A stretch of 64,000 bases of DNA from Paludibacter sp. (GCA_024710005.1 JANJVQ010000030.1:62001-126000); one strand, 5' to 3'. Positions 45,159 through 53,942 are shown, numbered from the stretch's first letter. Notes: a model not told the origin generated them from the sequence alone. Translations and numbers: made by a program.

Positions 45159-46109
45159 TTATATCTTAACTCTCTTAATCTTCAACTTATCCAGCTCCAT
45201 CGTCCCGATATTCATCGCGGCCCCGATACCGATATGGGCTACATCTGCCAGGGGCATGTCGCGTACCTGGTTGAAGAAGTTGGTAGCGGCGGTGTCAACG
45301 GCAACCATGTCTTGTGAGATAAACAAGCCTTTGGATAATACCACATCAGCTTCCGAGCGCCCCCGTGGACCATTATTCTTCATCAGCCGGTATGCATCCA
45401 CCACGTTCAGTACCGGTTTCTTGCTGATGGTGCTGATGTCGGCAATGCACTGTTGCAGATTGTTGGCATGGAAGAAGCGCCTGTCCCACACGATGCCCAT
45501 GAGGTTTTTCATGGAGATGCTCATTTTGGCGCCGCCATGATTTTTTAGAACAGGTACATTGATCCATACATCGGCGTTCAAAATGGCTTCGTGTACCTTG
45601 GCTGTTTTAAGCGATTTTCCTTTCGGCAGGGAAACGGGTTTGTAGTACGATTCCTGATCGGCTGGTACCATCCTGGCGCCGGCAGCTTTGGCTGCAGACT
45701 CAATGCCGCTGTTGGCATAGCATTTTCTCCAGTCATCGCAGGTGTGGTCGAACACCACCACTTCGGATGCTCCGGCGTCGAAACATTGTTTCACGATTTC
45801 ACGTATCAGTTCCGGGTTGGTGTTGGCCGCCAGTTCCGGCACTTTATCCCACCCGATGTTGGGTTTCACGGCCACTTTCTGACCTTTCGAAACAAATTTA
45901 CCCATGCCGCCCATTTCGGTAATTGCCCTGCGGAACATGGCAGCAGGCTCTCCACCCAGTACCGCGACCAGGTCATACGCACCTGCTCCCGAAGTTTCTC
46001 CGGCAGCCTGATTGAAATGTTGCGACATCAATGTCGTAGCCCCACTTTCTTTGATTGTGATGGCCGCCCCCGTGAGGGCAATGGATTTGAGGAAGTTGCG
46101 TCGGTTCAT
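45159..46109 (-). CDS. DUF362 protein with Tat-like signal
   Basis: The 316-aa protein begins MNRRNFLKSIALTGAAIT, a Tat-type signal (RRNFLK). The body is a DUF362 domain: VAVKPNIGWDKVPE, GASEVVVFDHTCDDWRKC, INVPVLKNHGGAKMSISMKNLMGIVWDRRFFH. DUF362 proteins are of unproven function and often sit beside ferredoxin or iron-sulfur proteins, as here. Probably periplasmic. It is upstream of the ferredoxin-type gene on the same strand, though a composite repeat has separated them. Confidence 0.87.
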   Translation of the reverse strand: MNRRNFLKSIALTGAAITIKESGATTLMSQHFNQAAGETSGAGAYDLVAVLGGEPAAMFRRAITEMGGMGKFVSKGQKVAVKPNIGWDKVPELAANTNPELIREIVKQCFDAGASEVVVFDHTCDDWRKCYANSGIESAAKAAGARMVPADQESYYKPVSLPKGKSLKTAKVHEAILNADVWINVPVLKNHGGAKMSISMKNLMGIVWDRRFFHANNLQQCIADISTISKKPVLNVVDAYRLMKNNGPRGRSEADVVLSKGLFISQDMVAVDTAATNFFNQVRDMPLADVAHIGIGAAMNIGTMELDKLKIKRVKI

Positions 46110-46163
46110 TTTTTTAAATGTGTTTATATTTATGTTATCAACCCCCAGATGACCTGCACTGCA

Positions 46164-46559
46164 CTAAAAAATCCACGGAAACCGAAAACACGCCTCATTA
46201 TACAAGGCATAATCGGCGTTGCCATTTACGGCAAAGGTTTTGATAACGGCAGCATCTTTCAGGATTTCTTTGGCTAATTCAATGGTGGAGCCCGTTTTGA
46301 TGCGGTCATCCACTAATAGCAATCTTTTGCCTGCAAAATCAAAATCGACCGGACTCATCAGTTTCGGGGCATCGTATTTTGGTCGTTGCGCGGGATCACG
46401 CAAATTGATTTTAATGGTTTGAAATTCTATGTTCAAACGTTGGTTCAGTATCCCCGCCGGGATAATGCCTCCGTTTGCTATCGCCACGATGATGTCGAAC
46501 TGTTCCGGAATGTCGATGTCCCGGAAACGAGTTAATACCTCATTAAAGTCTTTTCCCAT
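46164..46559 (-). CDS. Phosphoribosyltransferase family protein
   Basis: A 131-aa PRTase-fold protein with the PRPP loop LLLVDDRIKTGSTI, the N-terminal IVAIANGGIIPAGILN and a terminal FRFPWIF. It resembles the COG2236/xanthine-type group; substrate unknown. I use the start at 46559 (MGKDFNEVLTRF). The frame extends 49 codons further upstream, but those codons are only REP sequence (HCEEALPTKQPP). Confidence 0.83.
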   Translation of the reverse strand: MGKDFNEVLTRFRDIDIPEQFDIIVAIANGGIIPAGILNQRLNIEFQTIKINLRDPAQRPKYDAPKLMSPVDFDFAGKRLLLVDDRIKTGSTIELAKEILKDAAVIKTFAVNGNADYALYNEACFRFPWIF

Positions 46560-46574
46560 TTTTATGTCGTGTCT

Positions 46575-46970
46575 AATAACCAAGTACGGGTTTTGAGGGG
46601 GTTGCTTCGTTGGCAAAGCCTCCTCGCAATGACGTGCGTTTAATAACCAAGTGCAGGCCATCAGGGGGTTGCTTCGTCGCTTCGCTCCTCGCAAAGACGG
46701 GGCCATCGCATTATAATAAATACCCGTCGTTCAAATTTGCACAAACCATCATCTTATTTGCACGACGGGCGCTATTGTCCGTCGAAACCGTCGCTGCAAA
46801 TCACTTAATATGTCCGCTAAACCAGTTGCGACGTATATATGCCCCCAATCAACACACCGTCATTGCGAGGCGGCTTTGCCGCCGTAGCAACCCCCTGATG
46901 GTACGCACTCCGTTGTTTAGCCCGTCATTGCGAGCGCAGCGAAGCAACCCTCTGATAGTACGCACTCAGT
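46575..46970. mobile_element. Composite REP element, copy C
   Basis: Accounts for the gap between the ECF-type gene and the phosphoribosyltransferase. Two REPs in one orientation (46592-46634, 46656-46700), the conserved core of about 150 bp (from AATACCCGTCG near 46718), then two REPs in the opposite orientation (46856-46893, 46919-46965). Confidence 0.8.
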
Positions 46971-46973
46971 TGT

Positions 46974-47642
46974 TTATCCCCGAAACCTCGTCAAAATCAA
47001 CCACCCCCCAACAACCTGTAACGCCATCCCCGGTAATCCAATCCGGAAGTCTTGTACGGCGATAAAGAAGTCTTTCACGAAGGCCCATTCGATGAGGGTG
47101 CCAACGAGTTGGTATGAGAGGACTATGATGAGTAATGAGGAAATCAAGCCAAGTGAACGCTTTGAGGGGGTTGCTTCGGCGGCTTTGCCGCCTCGCAATG
47201 ACGGCACATTTAATTTGCTGAGTGCATTTTCGACGAGGTTGCTTCGTCGCGTTGCGCCTCGCAATGACGGCGGGTCAATTACCAACTGCGTTTTCGAGGG
47301 GGTTGCTTCGGTGCGCTGTGCGCTCCTCGCAATGACGGCGGCAGCGATGGCCAATAGCGATGATTTAATTAAGATGATTGGGAGCATGGCTAACATAGGC
47401 ATGCCAAATAACAACGAGTTGATGACCGGCGACAAAATAGCCGTTAGCATTCCTGTCCTGATACCGAATTTGTAAGCGGCAATCAGGGTGAAGAAATATA
47501 TAGGTAACAACATTGGTCCGCCATTGGGTACAAAATGAGCCAGTTGAGGCAGGATGATGTTGCCTGCGACGAATAAAGTCGCAAATAAATAAGTTTTGGC
47601 TTCTGTGAAGCTGAGGTTGTGGTAAGTTGCAGTGGTTTTCAT
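46974..47642 (-). CDS. ECF-transporter S-component-like membrane protein carrying REP insertions
   Basis: A 222-aa protein. Residues 1-102 are four hydrophobic segments (IILPQLAHFVPNGGPMLLPI is the vitamin/ECF-S-type loop). Residues 166-222 continue the membrane domain (LLIIVLSYQLVGTLIEWAF ... DFRIGLPGMALQVVGG). Between them, residues about 103-165 are three REP copies read in frame (VIARSAQRTEATPSK, PPSLRGATRRS, VPSLRGGKAAEATPSK). It is probably a cofactor-precursor uptake component. Whether it still works with a 63-residue insert is open. Confidence 0.75.
   Translation of the reverse strand: MKTTATYHNLSFTEAKTYLFATLFVAGNIILPQLAHFVPNGGPMLLPIYFFTLIAAYKFGIRTGMLTAILSPVINSLLFGMPMLAMLPIILIKSSLLAIAAAVIARSAQRTEATPSKTQLVIDPPSLRGATRRSNLVENALSKLNVPSLRGGKAAEATPSKRSLGLISSLLIIVLSYQLVGTLIEWAFVKDFFIAVQDFRIGLPGMALQVVGGWLILTRFRG
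47150..47342. repeat. Three REP copies in tandem inside the ECF-type gene
   Basis: Copies at about 47150-47205, 47220-47270 and 47284-47342, all in the same orientation, each with a different hairpin (GGCGGC-TTT-GCCGCC in the first). No stop codon arises in the gene frame. Confidence 0.9.
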
Positions 47643-47673
47643 ATTTTATCATTATTGTGTTTTTGTCTATAGT

Positions 47674-47762
47674 TCGCTACCTACGGCAGCTCGGGTTGAT
47701 GGTATTTACCTTAATCCAGTAAGCAAGCTTGCTGGTTACAAAACTTTGCTGCCTCTGGCAGC
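47674..47762. repeat. 90-bp repeat, copy 2
   Basis: Second copy of the TCGCTACCTACGGCAGCTC ... GCTGCCTCTGGCAGC repeat (copy 1 at 35822-35911). Its inner hairpin has changed to CCAG-TAAGCAAGCTTG-CTGG. A REP (47766-47808) follows. Confidence 0.8.
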
Positions 47763-47765
47763 CCC

Positions 47766-47808
47766 CTGTCATTGCGAGAAGCACAGCGCCGAAGCAACCT
47801 CCCGATCG
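47766..47808. repeat. REP-family copy
   Basis: TGTCATTGCGAG ... GAAGCAACCTCCCG directly after the 90-bp repeat. The rest of the 47.8-47.98 kb gap is AT-rich and holds the promoter of the polysaccharide locus. Confidence 0.85.
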
Positions 47809-47880
47809 CTTACACTTGACTCGATTTCCCGACAAAAATAGCAAAAACTTTCAATTTTAACTATTAATTTATCAATAACA

Positions 47881-47911
47881 TTGTAAACATTCCAAAAAAA
47901 TATTAACTTTG
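47881..47911 (+). promoter_or_regulatory. Promoter of the polysaccharide locus
   Basis: TTG at 47881-47883, a 20-base spacer, then TAACTTTG at 47904-47911: full Bacteroidota consensus. The leader to the ATG at 47978 is about 60 nt. Confidence 0.7.
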
Positions 47912-47977
47912 CACGGCTTAAATAAAAAATGTAGTACAAAGCTTGTATGACATTGGTTTACCTTACTGATTGTTTGT

Positions 47978-49363
47978 ATGAAAACCCGAGAAAATGAATT
48001 ACAATTTATTTCTGTTGTGTTAGATCTGCTGTTGCTGAATCTTTCCTTTTTGTTTTTTGCTTTTCTTCTCTATCGGTTCCGGTTCGAGCATAACATGGAT
48101 TTATATCTCTGTTTGTTGCTCTCAAATTTTTCCTGGGTGATGGCATTCATCTTCGTCAGGAAGAAGATGTTGTATCTGAAAAAAGGATTCAGAACCAGGT
48201 TATTCAGGATGGTTAAGCGTTCGGTGGTTTTTTTCCTGCTCGCATTTATTTTCTTTCTTCCCTTTCTTTCGATTATCGGTTACTTGTGGTTCTTTATCGG
48301 AATTTCCGGTGCATTTTTCGTGTTTACCAAACTATTGGCAAACTATATCTATTTTAAGATCATAAAATACTATCATCTGAAAAGCAGCCGAGTAAAAAGG
48401 GTGCTGCTCGTGGGAAAAAATGAAACCCTGCAAAAAGTAAAACGCATTATCAAGGTTAATCCCATTTTAAAATACATGTTTGTCGGGTATCTGGATGATA
48501 CACCGGGTAAGAATGTGCTGGGAACGCGTGATGAACTGAGGAGGGTTGTACAGGAGCATAATATTCACGTAGTATTTGTCACCATTAAAAGCCCGAAAGA
48601 GCTGATTCCTTATTGCGATATCAACAAGGAATTGTTGCATACCTGTAACCAGTTAGGGGTGAGGTTGTTTTATGTGCCTGAGAACGAGGCAATCGAAATG
48701 CACCAATACGATGTTGACAAGTTAGATGGTATTACCGTGATTAATCCGCAGAAAATACCAATGGATATGATTGAGAACCAGATAAAAAAACGGATTTTCG
48801 ATTTGATTTTCTCCGGTCTGGTCATTTTGTTTTTATTGTCCTGGCTCTATCCGCTTATGGCTTTGTTGATTAAACTCAGTTCAAAGGGACCGGTATTGTT
48901 TAAGCAAAAACGAACAGGGATCAATAAAATTAATTTTGAATGTTATAAATTCCGCAGCATGCGGATGAATGAAGAGGCCGATTTGAAACAGGCTACAGAA
49001 GATGATCCGAGAATCACGGGCATCGGCAAATTTATACGTAAAACCAATATTGATGAATTACCCCAGTTCTTTAATGTATTCAAAGGTGAAATGTCGGTTG
49101 TTGGTCCACGTCCCCACATGCTTGCACATACAGATAAATACTCCCACTTGATAGATGATTATTTGGTTCGGCATTATGTGAAACCCGGGATTACCGGCTG
49201 GGCGCAAATCAGTGGTTTTCGTGGCGAAACTGATCAGTTATGGAAAATGGAAAAAAGGGTAGAGCTGGATAAAGAATACATCAATAACTGGTCACTTGAT
49301 TGGGATATCATGATTGTGTGGAAAACAATATTTGATTTGAAGGCGTTTATGAATGCGAGGTAA
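47978..49363 (+). CDS. Polyprenyl glycosylphosphotransferase (initiating enzyme, WcaJ-like)
   Basis: A 461-aa membrane enzyme that transfers a sugar-1-phosphate to undecaprenyl phosphate to start repeat-unit synthesis. Four N-terminal helices (residues 10-130) and a CoA-binding-like Rossmann segment (VLLVGKNETLQKVKRI) precede the C-terminal sugar-transferase domain: KKRIFDLIFSGLVILFLLS, FKQKRTGINKINFECYKFRS, DELPQFFNVFKGEMSVVGPR and RHYVKPGITGWAQISGFRG. First gene of the locus, with its own promoter. Confidence 0.93.
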   Translation: MKTRENELQFISVVLDLLLLNLSFLFFAFLLYRFRFEHNMDLYLCLLLSNFSWVMAFIFVRKKMLYLKKGFRTRLFRMVKRSVVFFLLAFIFFLPFLSIIGYLWFFIGISGAFFVFTKLLANYIYFKIIKYYHLKSSRVKRVLLVGKNETLQKVKRIIKVNPILKYMFVGYLDDTPGKNVLGTRDELRRVVQEHNIHVVFVTIKSPKELIPYCDINKELLHTCNQLGVRLFYVPENEAIEMHQYDVDKLDGITVINPQKIPMDMIENQIKKRIFDLIFSGLVILFLLSWLYPLMALLIKLSSKGPVLFKQKRTGINKINFECYKFRSMRMNEEADLKQATEDDPRITGIGKFIRKTNIDELPQFFNVFKGEMSVVGPRPHMLAHTDKYSHLIDDYLVRHYVKPGITGWAQISGFRGETDQLWKMEKRVELDKEYINNWSLDWDIMIVWKTIFDLKAFMNAR

Positions 49364-49384
49364 TAACTGTTTGGTGCAAATGTG

Positions 49385-49460
49385 CGGGGGGTTGCTTCGC
49401 TTCGCTCGCAATGACGGGGGTTGCTTCGCTTCGCTCGCAATGACGGCTCTCAATGACGGG
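49385..49460. repeat. Two short REP copies
   Basis: GGGGTTGCTTCGCTTCGCTC followed by GCAATGACGG, twice in direct tandem, between the glycosylphosphotransferase and Wza genes; a fragment (CAATGACGGGG) follows. Confidence 0.85.
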
Positions 49461-49518
49461 GCAATAAAAATTAATAAAAAGCGTTGGTAATTTGGATAAA
49501 AATATTTAATTATAGTAT

Positions 49519-50343
49519 ATGACTCACATAATAAAGAAAATAACTTTGCTGTTGTTTATCGTACTGTTGACAGGTTGCAATGCCTATCAAAAGGTTGCTT
49601 ATCTTCAAGAGGCAGGAAAACAGGTGGTTATGTCCGATTCGGTTCAGGCGCCGGTTCCTGATCCGTTAATTAAAGTGGGGGATGTGTTAATGATAACGGT
49701 TAATACGAACACTCCCGAAGCCGCCATACCATTTAATATTCCTTTGATTCCTTCAAGTAATGAAGCTGCGAGAAGTTACAGAGTTGGAGGCGGTACAAAT
49801 GTTTCATATGGCTTGAGTATGCAGAATTTTTTAGTGGATACAGAAGGTGTAATTACCTATCCGGTTTTAGGTGAACTTAAGGTTGCAGGCTTAACTAAAA
49901 AGCAGTTGTCAGATGTAATTAAGGAATCAATTTATCCAAAGTATATTACTGAAGAACCAATTGTCCTTATCCGTTTTGGAAATTTTAAAGTTTCCGTTTT
50001 GGGTGAAGTGATGCGCCCCGGATCATTCGTGATTGACAATGAAAAAGTTTCCATTCTGGAGGCATTGGCCCTGGCCGGTGATATGACCATTTACGGTCGC
50101 AGGGAAAGTGTGTTATTGGTACGGGAGAATAACGGCAACCGTGAAACGGTGCGCATTGATATCCGGGATAAGAATTTAGTTAATTCTCCTTATTTTTACC
50201 TGCAACAAAACGATGTGCTTTACGTGGAACCCAACGATTCCAGGTCACGCGCTTCTGGTATCAGTTCGGCTGAATCTCTTTCAATATCGGTGGTAGGGAC
50301 TTTGATTTCGATTGCAACATTGATTATTAATATATTAAAATAA
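49519..50343 (+). CDS. wza: Wza-type polysaccharide export lipoprotein
   Basis: A 274-aa outer-membrane export protein. It has a lipoprotein signal ending LLTGCNAYQK, a poly-export domain (VGDVLMITVNTNTPEA ... DTEGVITYPVLGELKVAGLT), an SLBB-like domain (GEVMRPGSFVIDNEKVSILEALALAGD) and a C-terminal hydrophobic helix (SLSISVVGTLISIATLIINIL). It is shorter than E. coli Wza, as usual in Bacteroidota. Its stop overlaps the first possible start of the Wzc gene (TAATG). Confidence 0.9.
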   Translation: MTHIIKKITLLLFIVLLTGCNAYQKVAYLQEAGKQVVMSDSVQAPVPDPLIKVGDVLMITVNTNTPEAAIPFNIPLIPSSNEAARSYRVGGGTNVSYGLSMQNFLVDTEGVITYPVLGELKVAGLTKKQLSDVIKESIYPKYITEEPIVLIRFGNFKVSVLGEVMRPGSFVIDNEKVSILEALALAGDMTIYGRRESVLLVRENNGNRETVRIDIRDKNLVNSPYFYLQQNDVLYVEPNDSRSRASGISSAESLSISVVGTLISIATLIINILK

Positions 50344-50345
50344 TG

Positions 50346-50412
50346 TCTCCAGACACCAGACACCAGACACCAGACCCGGTGACTGGCGACTGGCGACTGG
50401 CGACCGGCGACA
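50346..50412. repeat. 7-bp tract at the 5' end of the Wzc frame
   Basis: AGACACC x3, then GTGACTG, GCGACTG x2, GCGACCG in phase. The Wzc reading frame is open through it from ATG 50343. Confidence 0.92.
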
Positions 50413-50420
50413 AAAAAAAT

Positions 50421-52787
50421 ATGAATAAGAATATAAACGTAGATGAATTAGAGCAACTGATGGCCGAAAAACCAATTGACTGGAGGGAGCTGATTGAAAA
50501 ATACCTGGCATACTGGAAATGGATAATGGCCTCTGTTATCGTCGTGCTTGTTGCAGGCCTGGTTTATTACCGGGTTCAGCCCGATCAGTACCAGTTTAAA
50601 TCCACTTTGCTGATTGCTGATAATTCCTCCGGAGGGCAGGTTAGTCAGATGTCCATCCTGAAACAGTTGGATGCTTTTGGTATGTCGACCGGTTCATCCA
50701 ATATTTACAACGAAAAACAGGTTGTTCATTCAAAAGAACTAATTAAAAAGGTGGTGAATGACCTGAAGCTCTATAACGTTTATACCAAAGTTTCGTTTCT
50801 GAAACCAATTGAGCTTTACACCGGTAGTCCGTTGGAGGTTTCCATGGCCTATGATGATATGTTGCTGATTGGAAAACCGCTTGAGTTTTCGGTAGAATAT
50901 GATTCGGATGGGTATTATTTAATATCAGGTAAATACAAAAAAGGACTTAAAACGACCCGTTTCAAAAGCAAAGTCAATCAACTTCCTGCTGCCATTGAAA
51001 CTCCGGCCGGCAAGCTGCAAATCTTATTGAAAAATCCGAAATCAGTTCCCGAGGATAAAATCTATGTCAAGATACACAACCCGCTTTCTGTCGTTAAAGC
51101 TTATCAGGAGTATGCTTTGTCGACTGAAGTCCCTAAAGACGGAGACCTGGTTAATATTACATTCAGGGAGAAGAATGTTCAGAAAGGAAAAGATTTTCTG
51201 CAACGTCTGATTGATTTATACAACCAGGATGCCATCGACCAGATTAATAAATCAGCCAATTTCACAGCCCTGTTTATCGACAGCCGTTTGGATTTGCTGA
51301 CCGATGAACTTACGGATGTTGAACAAAACCTCCAAAAATATAAGCAAACCAATAAACTGACCAATATAGATGCGGATGCAGAGATATACCTGCAAAGAAG
51401 TAATTTATACGATCAGAAAATGAACGAAACCGAGATTCAGTTACAATTGATAAAATATATCGAAGAGTTTTTGAAGGATCCGGTCAACAAATACGCGTTG
51501 ATTCCCAACCTTGGTTTAACCGATGTAGGGTTGGTTGCTGTGATTCAGGAATACAACAAATTACTCGTCTCCCGCGACCGCGTAGCAAGTGGTTCATCAG
51601 GCAACAATCCTACTCTGCAAGGTCTTGAATTACAGATCCAGTCGAGCCGGATGTCGATTCAGAACAGCATTGCCACCTCGCGCAAAGGCTTGCAAATCAG
51701 CATCAGGGAGTTGGAGAACCAAAACGCGTTCCTGACGTCTCAACTGAAAAAGATTCCGCAACAAGAACGTGAATTCCTGGAAATCAAAAGACAACAGGAG
51801 ATTAAGGCAACCTTGTATATGTTCCTGTTGCAGAAAAGGGAGGAGGCCTCCCTGAGCATGGCAGTGACCATACCGAAAGCCCGTTTGCTCGATGCTGCCG
51901 ATACGGCTGATAAAACAGCGCCCAAACTTCCGATGACCCTGGCTGCTTCTTTGTTTTTAGGTCTGTTGTTGCCAATAGGTTTTCTGTATCTCAAATTTAC
52001 TTTTACAACGACCTTCAACGACCGGAAAGAAGTGGAAAGTTTGACAAGCGTTCCCATCATTGCTGAACTTGCACACCAAAACAGTCCGGATGTTGTAATT
52101 GACCACGGTACCAATGCCAGCGCCAATGCCGAGCTGCTCCGCTTGTTGCGCAGCAAACTTCAGTTTATCATGAACCGTCCCAAGGACAGGTTGTTGCTCG
52201 TTACTTCAACAGAGTCGGGCGAAGGGAAAACATTTGTGAGCATCAATTTGGCAGTGTCAATTTCGCTTACCGGGAAGAAGGTATTGTTAGTGGGGATGGA
52301 CCTGCGTAAGCCGATGTTGGCGAACCATTTTGGCATCGTGGAACAGGAGGGTATCTCCTCCTTCCTCTCCGGTATGGAAACAAATTACCATAAACTGATT
52401 CACCAGTCAACCGAATTCCCAAATTTACATGTGTTGCCAGGTGGTATTATACCGCCTAATCCGAATGAGTTGATTTTGAGTGAACGTTTTGATCAGCTTA
52501 TTGCGGAACTTCGCGAACAATATGATTACATCCTGATTGACTCCGCTCCGGTGGGGGCTGTGTCGGATACATTCCTGATCAACCGTGTGTCCAACCTGAC
52601 TTTATATGTCTGTAGGGCTAATTACTCAGATAAACGAAACCTGGAGTTTTTGGAACGGGTATACAAAGAGAACTCGCTGAAGCAGATTTACCTGATTGTG
52701 AATGATGTGGATATTGAATCCAAAAAGTATGGTGGTAAATATGCTTACGGCTATGGCTATGGTTATGGAAAGAAAAAACGCAAATAG
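50421..52787 (+). CDS. Wzc-type chain-length/tyrosine autokinase
   Basis: A 788-aa inner-membrane protein. Wzz domain: an N-terminal helix near residues 27-49 (YWKWIMASVIVVLVAGL) and a second near 525-545. Coiled-coil periplasmic region between. C-terminal BY-kinase: Walker A STESGEGKTFVSINLA, Walker A' LLVGMDLRKPML, Walker B YILIDSAPVG, and a Tyr cluster KYAYGYGYGYGKKKRK. It controls polymer length and export with Wza. I use ATG 50421; 50343 overlaps the wza stop but adds 26 codons of heptamer repeat. Confidence 0.93.
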   Translation: MNKNINVDELEQLMAEKPIDWRELIEKYLAYWKWIMASVIVVLVAGLVYYRVQPDQYQFKSTLLIADNSSGGQVSQMSILKQLDAFGMSTGSSNIYNEKQVVHSKELIKKVVNDLKLYNVYTKVSFLKPIELYTGSPLEVSMAYDDMLLIGKPLEFSVEYDSDGYYLISGKYKKGLKTTRFKSKVNQLPAAIETPAGKLQILLKNPKSVPEDKIYVKIHNPLSVVKAYQEYALSTEVPKDGDLVNITFREKNVQKGKDFLQRLIDLYNQDAIDQINKSANFTALFIDSRLDLLTDELTDVEQNLQKYKQTNKLTNIDADAEIYLQRSNLYDQKMNETEIQLQLIKYIEEFLKDPVNKYALIPNLGLTDVGLVAVIQEYNKLLVSRDRVASGSSGNNPTLQGLELQIQSSRMSIQNSIATSRKGLQISIRELENQNAFLTSQLKKIPQQEREFLEIKRQQEIKATLYMFLLQKREEASLSMAVTIPKARLLDAADTADKTAPKLPMTLAASLFLGLLLPIGFLYLKFTFTTTFNDRKEVESLTSVPIIAELAHQNSPDVVIDHGTNASANAELLRLLRSKLQFIMNRPKDRLLLVTSTESGEGKTFVSINLAVSISLTGKKVLLVGMDLRKPMLANHFGIVEQEGISSFLSGMETNYHKLIHQSTEFPNLHVLPGGIIPPNPNELILSERFDQLIAELREQYDYILIDSAPVGAVSDTFLINRVSNLTLYVCRANYSDKRNLEFLERVYKENSLKQIYLIVNDVDIESKKYGGKYAYGYGYGYGKKKRK

Positions 52788-52829
52788 ACTCTTGTTAAAT
52801 ACCTGATTCTTTAAACTGTTGATTAATGC

Positions 52830-53918
52830 ATGCAAACTGATTTGATAAAATTTTACAACGATAAGAAAATACTCATAACGGGTCATACAACATTTATAGG
52901 ATCATGGCTAACGCTCCTGCTGCATAGTTATGGCGCTAAACTTACGGGATTTTCCATCAAACCTCCCGTGTATCCGAATTTTTTTGAAGAGACCGATCTG
53001 CATGAATTGATTCATTCGTACATTGGTGATGTGCGGGACTTTGAACGTTTCAATACCATCAACCAACTCCACCAGCCTGAGATTGTTATCCATCTTTCAT
53101 CAGTTTGTGGTTATATCGACAGTGTCGAACCTAAAGAATTGTATACCATCAATCTGCTGGGTTCGTTAAATGCGCTCGAAATTTGCCGGCAATCGGCTCA
53201 CACGCGGGTTTTTGTCAATCTGGTTCCGGACTATTCGGGTACCATGTTGCTGAAGAGTTGCGGTAAGAAAAACCAGGGAGAACTGGATTTGGTGACCGGA
53301 AGTTTCAGATCTACTGAGTTTTTAACGACCGGATACCGCAATGCATATTTTGATGCAAATAATTACCCGTCACACCATAAGAGTGTGGCGAATATCAAGA
53401 CATTTCCTCCTGTTGGCGGTGGCGACTGGTCGAAAAACAACCTGATACAGGAGTATGTCCAGTCGATGTTGTCCAACAAGAAACAACTTACAGTCCGTCC
53501 CGATAGTGTCCGTTTCATGCTGCATGTGTTGGATATGCTCACGGGCGTGTTGACTGCTACCCGGAATTTTTACCTTGGTGAGATTTCAGATTCAGTTTGC
53601 GACAGCAGAATCTATCCGCAGGGATCGTTTTTTAAAGATGAAAAATGGGTAGCTCAAACCTTTCTCGAACTGTGGGGTGCTCCTGAAACAGCCCTGAAAA
53701 CAGAAGAGAAGCAAATAAATGGTGAAATTCCGTATGCCGGAGATGCTGTTGGAGGTTATGTTCATGTTCCCGACTGGACACCCCGGTGGGATGCGGAAAT
53801 GGCGCTCAGGAAGACCGTTGAATGGTATCAGGCGAGGGAGCGGGGTGCAAATATGCAGCGGTTTAGTTTAGGGCAGGTTGAAGAGTTTATGGGGGTTGCT
53901 TCGCTTCGCTCGCAATGA
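52830..53918 (+). CDS. Degenerate CDP-glucose 4,6-dehydratase-like SDR protein
   Basis: The 362-aa protein follows the CDP-glucose 4,6-dehydratase template: ILITGHTTFIGSWLTLLLHS, VIHLSSVCGYIDSVEP, TGYRNAYFDANNYPSHH, PVGGGDWSKNNLIQEYV, RFMLHVLDMLTGVL. The active-site parts are missing: the middle Gly of the dinucleotide loop is Thr, the SDK segment reads NLVPDY, and the DPYSxSK catalytic Tyr/Lys block reads LDLVTGSFRSTE. It is probably not a working dehydratase. Its last residues (MGVASLRSQ, stop) come from a REP that fused onto the 3' end. Confidence 0.8.
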   Translation: MQTDLIKFYNDKKILITGHTTFIGSWLTLLLHSYGAKLTGFSIKPPVYPNFFEETDLHELIHSYIGDVRDFERFNTINQLHQPEIVIHLSSVCGYIDSVEPKELYTINLLGSLNALEICRQSAHTRVFVNLVPDYSGTMLLKSCGKKNQGELDLVTGSFRSTEFLTTGYRNAYFDANNYPSHHKSVANIKTFPPVGGGDWSKNNLIQEYVQSMLSNKKQLTVRPDSVRFMLHVLDMLTGVLTATRNFYLGEISDSVCDSRIYPQGSFFKDEKWVAQTFLELWGAPETALKTEEKQINGEIPYAGDAVGGYVHVPDWTPRWDAEMALRKTVEWYQARERGANMQRFSLGQVEEFMGVASLRSQ

Positions 53919-53920
53919 CG
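53889..53920. repeat. REP copy forming the gene's 3' end
   Basis: GGGGGTTGCTTCG ... CGCAATGACG; supplies the last codons and the stop of the preceding gene. Confidence 0.85.
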
Positions 53921-53934
53921 ATAATTTAATATAA

Positions 53935-53942
53935 TATATTTG
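53935..53942 (+). promoter_or_regulatory. -7 element for upxY (TATATTTG)
   Basis: Exact TAnnTTTG match, 65 bases upstream of the upxY ATG, just after a REP. Confidence 0.45.

Noticed and set aside
45036-45540. Plus-strand frames antisense to the DUF362 gene
   Set aside because: Start in REPs and continue antisense through a conserved gene.
46560-46706. N-terminal 49 codons of the phosphoribosyltransferase frame
   Set aside because: Encoded by REP copies; the PRTase fold begins at MGKDFNEVL.
46610-47065. Plus-strand frame of 151 codons
   Set aside because: Made almost wholly of REP and composite-element sequence (HCEEA/SLRAQRSNPL-type peptides); not a gene.
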